The translations under genes were made by a program, and so were the position numbers. Positions 62,562 to 64,000 of a DNA stretch of 64,000 bases are shown here, in pieces; positions within the stretch are counted from its first letter, which is position 1; each line of letters starts with the position of its first letter. The DNA is from Allomesorhizobium sp043769475 (lineage in GTDB: Bacteria > Pseudomonadota > Alphaproteobacteria > Rhizobiales > Rhizobiaceae). The stretch lies in assembly GCF_043769475.1 (NCBI RefSeq), contig NZ_CP171729.1:248001-312000 (forward strand). Direction: 5' to 3'. The notes under the pieces were generated by a model. It worked only from the letters and a program-made list of their open reading frames with translations. It was not told the DNA's origin and searched no databases.

Positions 62562-63281
62562 TCAGCCTGACGCTGGCGGCCGCCCTTTGCGCGATCTTAC
62601 TGAAGCGCGGCCGCCTCGTGGGTGCATGACCCGCAAGTAGGCTTCGAACAGCGAGCGACGATCGGCGGCCGGCGGGGGTGATCGCTTCTGTTTTGGCGAA
62701 CATTGGTGCTTGCACAAAAAATTCGCAAAGCGCGCGATCATTGCCTCATGGCCGCCCGCAGCGACGATTATCGAGCGTCGGTATGCCCCGGCGCCGTCCA
62801 TGTCTTGCACAAGCCAGTCAGGAGATTTCGCCGCGAGCGCCTCGAAGCAGCGAATGCGTGCGGCGGTCGACAGATTCGTCAGCGTCCTCGCCGAGCGGAC
62901 ATCGGCGGCGACCGGCGCACGCAGCACGCACGAGACGGCGTCGCCGATTTTCGCCGAACCCTTGGCCGACTCCACCCGGCATATGTCCGCGATCGCGCGT
63001 TCCAGACGGCGCGTGGCGGCCTTGACCGAGGCCTTCTGGGCAGCACGCAGGTCGAACCCACATCGTGCGCAAAAATGCTGCGCGACAAGCTCGCCCAGGT
63101 CGAAGGTAGCGATGCCGGCGTGGCACGTTGGGCATCGATCGCGAAGGCCACAGCCCTGCACGAAGCACGACACACGCGATGCCAGCCGGCACTGCCGCCG
63201 GAAGTACGGTGTCAGGCGGCGGCTTGGCATTTCGATCTCGAAACCGGCCGATATCGTTTCTGGCCGAAGCATTGAAATCAT
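62562..63281 (-). CDS. TniQ-family protein, probably a remnant
   Basis: The 239-residue product begins with a TniQ-like zinc region: YFRRQCRLASRVSCFVQGCGLRDRCPTCHAGI and then HFCARCGFDLR, with paired cysteines. The rest is helical and unfamiliar. TniQ proteins help target Tn7/Tn5053-type transposition. The N-terminal part of typical TniQ (about 100 residues before the zinc region) is missing and no tniA or tniB is in view, so it is likely a fragment of a former transposon. It is on the opposite strand to the catabolic genes and interrupts them. Confidence 0.6.
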   Translation of the reverse strand: MISMLRPETISAGFEIEMPSRRLTPYFRRQCRLASRVSCFVQGCGLRDRCPTCHAGIATFDLGELVAQHFCARCGFDLRAAQKASVKAATRRLERAIADICRVESAKGSAKIGDAVSCVLRAPVAADVRSARTLTNLSTAARIRCFEALAAKSPDWLVQDMDGAGAYRRSIIVAAGGHEAMIARFANFLCKHQCSPKQKRSPPPAADRRSLFEAYLRVMHPRGGRASVRSRKGRPPASG

Positions 63282-63386
63282 GGCGCGGCGGCGAAACGAT
63301 GGTGGCCGCGATATCCGCTACCGTCTTCAATGGCGATGGCACCCCATCAGCTTGCTAGGCGCTGATCCAGAAATAAGGGGAAAGAA

Positions 63387-64000
63387 ATGGAAGCAAAACA
63401 GCCAAATATGTCGCAGCGGCTTTGGCGGCGGTCTCTCTTGCCTATGCCTACCCTGCTGCAGCGGAGGAGGGGGGTCTTTGGAAGGTTTATGACGAAGGCC
63501 TCAAGGGCGCCAAATATATCGACCTTTCCCATACGATCACTCCCAAAATGCCAGTGTGGGTCGGTTTTGGAACGCCGACATTCTCGCAGACGAAGTCTGC
63601 CGTCGACGTAGAAGGATTTGCGAAGAAAGGAGACGCCTTCACATACGACAAACATGGATTTGAAGCGTCTGCCTATGTTCTGCTGACCGACCAGTTGGGT
63701 ACGCAGCTCGACTCGCCAGCCCACTGGGCGCCTGAATATCCTAGCATTGATGAACTGCCCGCTACTTACACCTTGCGTCCCCTCGTTGTGATACCAATCG
63801 AAGACAAAGTGGCCAAGGACCCCGGCTACCAGATGCAGGTTTCCGACGTCGAGGAGTTTGAAAAGAAAAACGGAAAAATCCCGGAAGGAGCAGTCGTTTT
63901 TGTTCGTTCCAATTGGTCAAAACACTGGGATGATATCGAGTTTACGAAAAGGCCGGTATTTCCCGGCGTGAGCATAGATTCTCTCAAGTTCTTGCACCTG
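63387..64000 (+). CDS. Cyclase-family (kynurenine formamidase-like) secreted protein, partial
   Basis: The gene runs off the window. The ATG at 63387, with an AGGGGAAAG site, leads into a signal peptide (VAAALAAVSLAYAYPAAA) only if one A is added to the run at 63395-63398. As written, the first codons are out of frame with the body. The body reads KYIDLSHTITPKMPVW and LGTQLDSPAHW, matching the cyclase/KFA family, with glutamine at the second position of the usual G-T-H-x-D-x-P-x-H. Members hydrolyse amides or lactones with a bound metal. Export to the periplasm is predicted. Confidence 0.75.

Noticed and set aside
1..64000. CRISPR arrays and tRNA or rRNA genes
   Set aside because: I saw no regularly spaced direct repeats and no tRNA-like cloverleaf or rRNA segment; a covariance search could still find something missed.

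Overview
The window looks like part of a symbiosis-type integrative and conjugative element (ICE) from a Mesorhizobium-like member of the Hyphomicrobiales. The evidence is the GC-rich alphaproteobacterial coding style, an rdfS-traF-(transglycosylase)-rlxS block, a traG/trbBCDEJLFGI transfer operon without trbK, DUF736 and DUF2274 genes, a zincin-type ArdC antirestriction gene, and three TGT-N10-ACA sites of the NifA type. The genus is an inference from gene content.

Layout. Positions 1-14,000 are low in genes and decayed: an Lrp/AsnC remnant, an RpiR-type regulator, two small or secreted proteins, a periplasmic ClpP-fold protein, ardC behind a hairpin-rich leader, broken DUF2958, dctA and ccdA remnants, an intact DsbA-like and a TlpA-like thioredoxin, and an IS3-family element with exact ends. 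Positions 14,187-18,309 hold DUF736, the RdfS-like excisionase, TraF peptidase, lytic transglycosylase, a probable oriT and the RlxS relaxase. Positions 18,677-27,138 form a first defence block: a DUF2130 protein with a nuclease-like motif, SIR2-HerA-KTSC, and an MmeI-type restriction-methylation enzyme. Positions 27,427-39,348 are the type IV secretion operon. IS110 and IS91-family elements follow (39,349-43,340).

Positions 43,525-53,429 form a second defence block. It starts with Gabija (gajA-gajB). Next is an unusual cassette: an Xre repressor divergent from an OGG-like DNA glycosylase, a small protein, a PfkB-kinase/deoxyribosyltransferase fusion, a QueC-like enzyme, a second copy of the small protein, a second PfkB fusion whose transferase site is degenerate, an FRG-domain protein, an unknown acidic protein and a truncated VUT (queuosine-precursor) transporter. 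Overlapping starts and stops tie nearly all of these together. I know of no described system with this composition. It shares QueC and an OGG-like glycosylase with type IV CBASS but shows no CD-NTase, and it is my main candidate for an undescribed system.

Positions 53,631-64,000 are a catabolic locus: a TetR regulator and FAD oxidoreductase diverge from a polyamine-type ABC importer, an agmatinase-family ureohydrolase, an acyl-CoA ligase, a TniQ remnant and a cyclase-family gene that runs off the end.

Many otherwise complete genes carry a single-base frameshift (IS3 orfB, SIR2, MmeI, trbB, trbC, the second PfkB fusion, the CoA ligase, the cyclase). Several fall in short homopolymers, so either sequencing error or real decay must be settled before concluding that the element cannot transfer.
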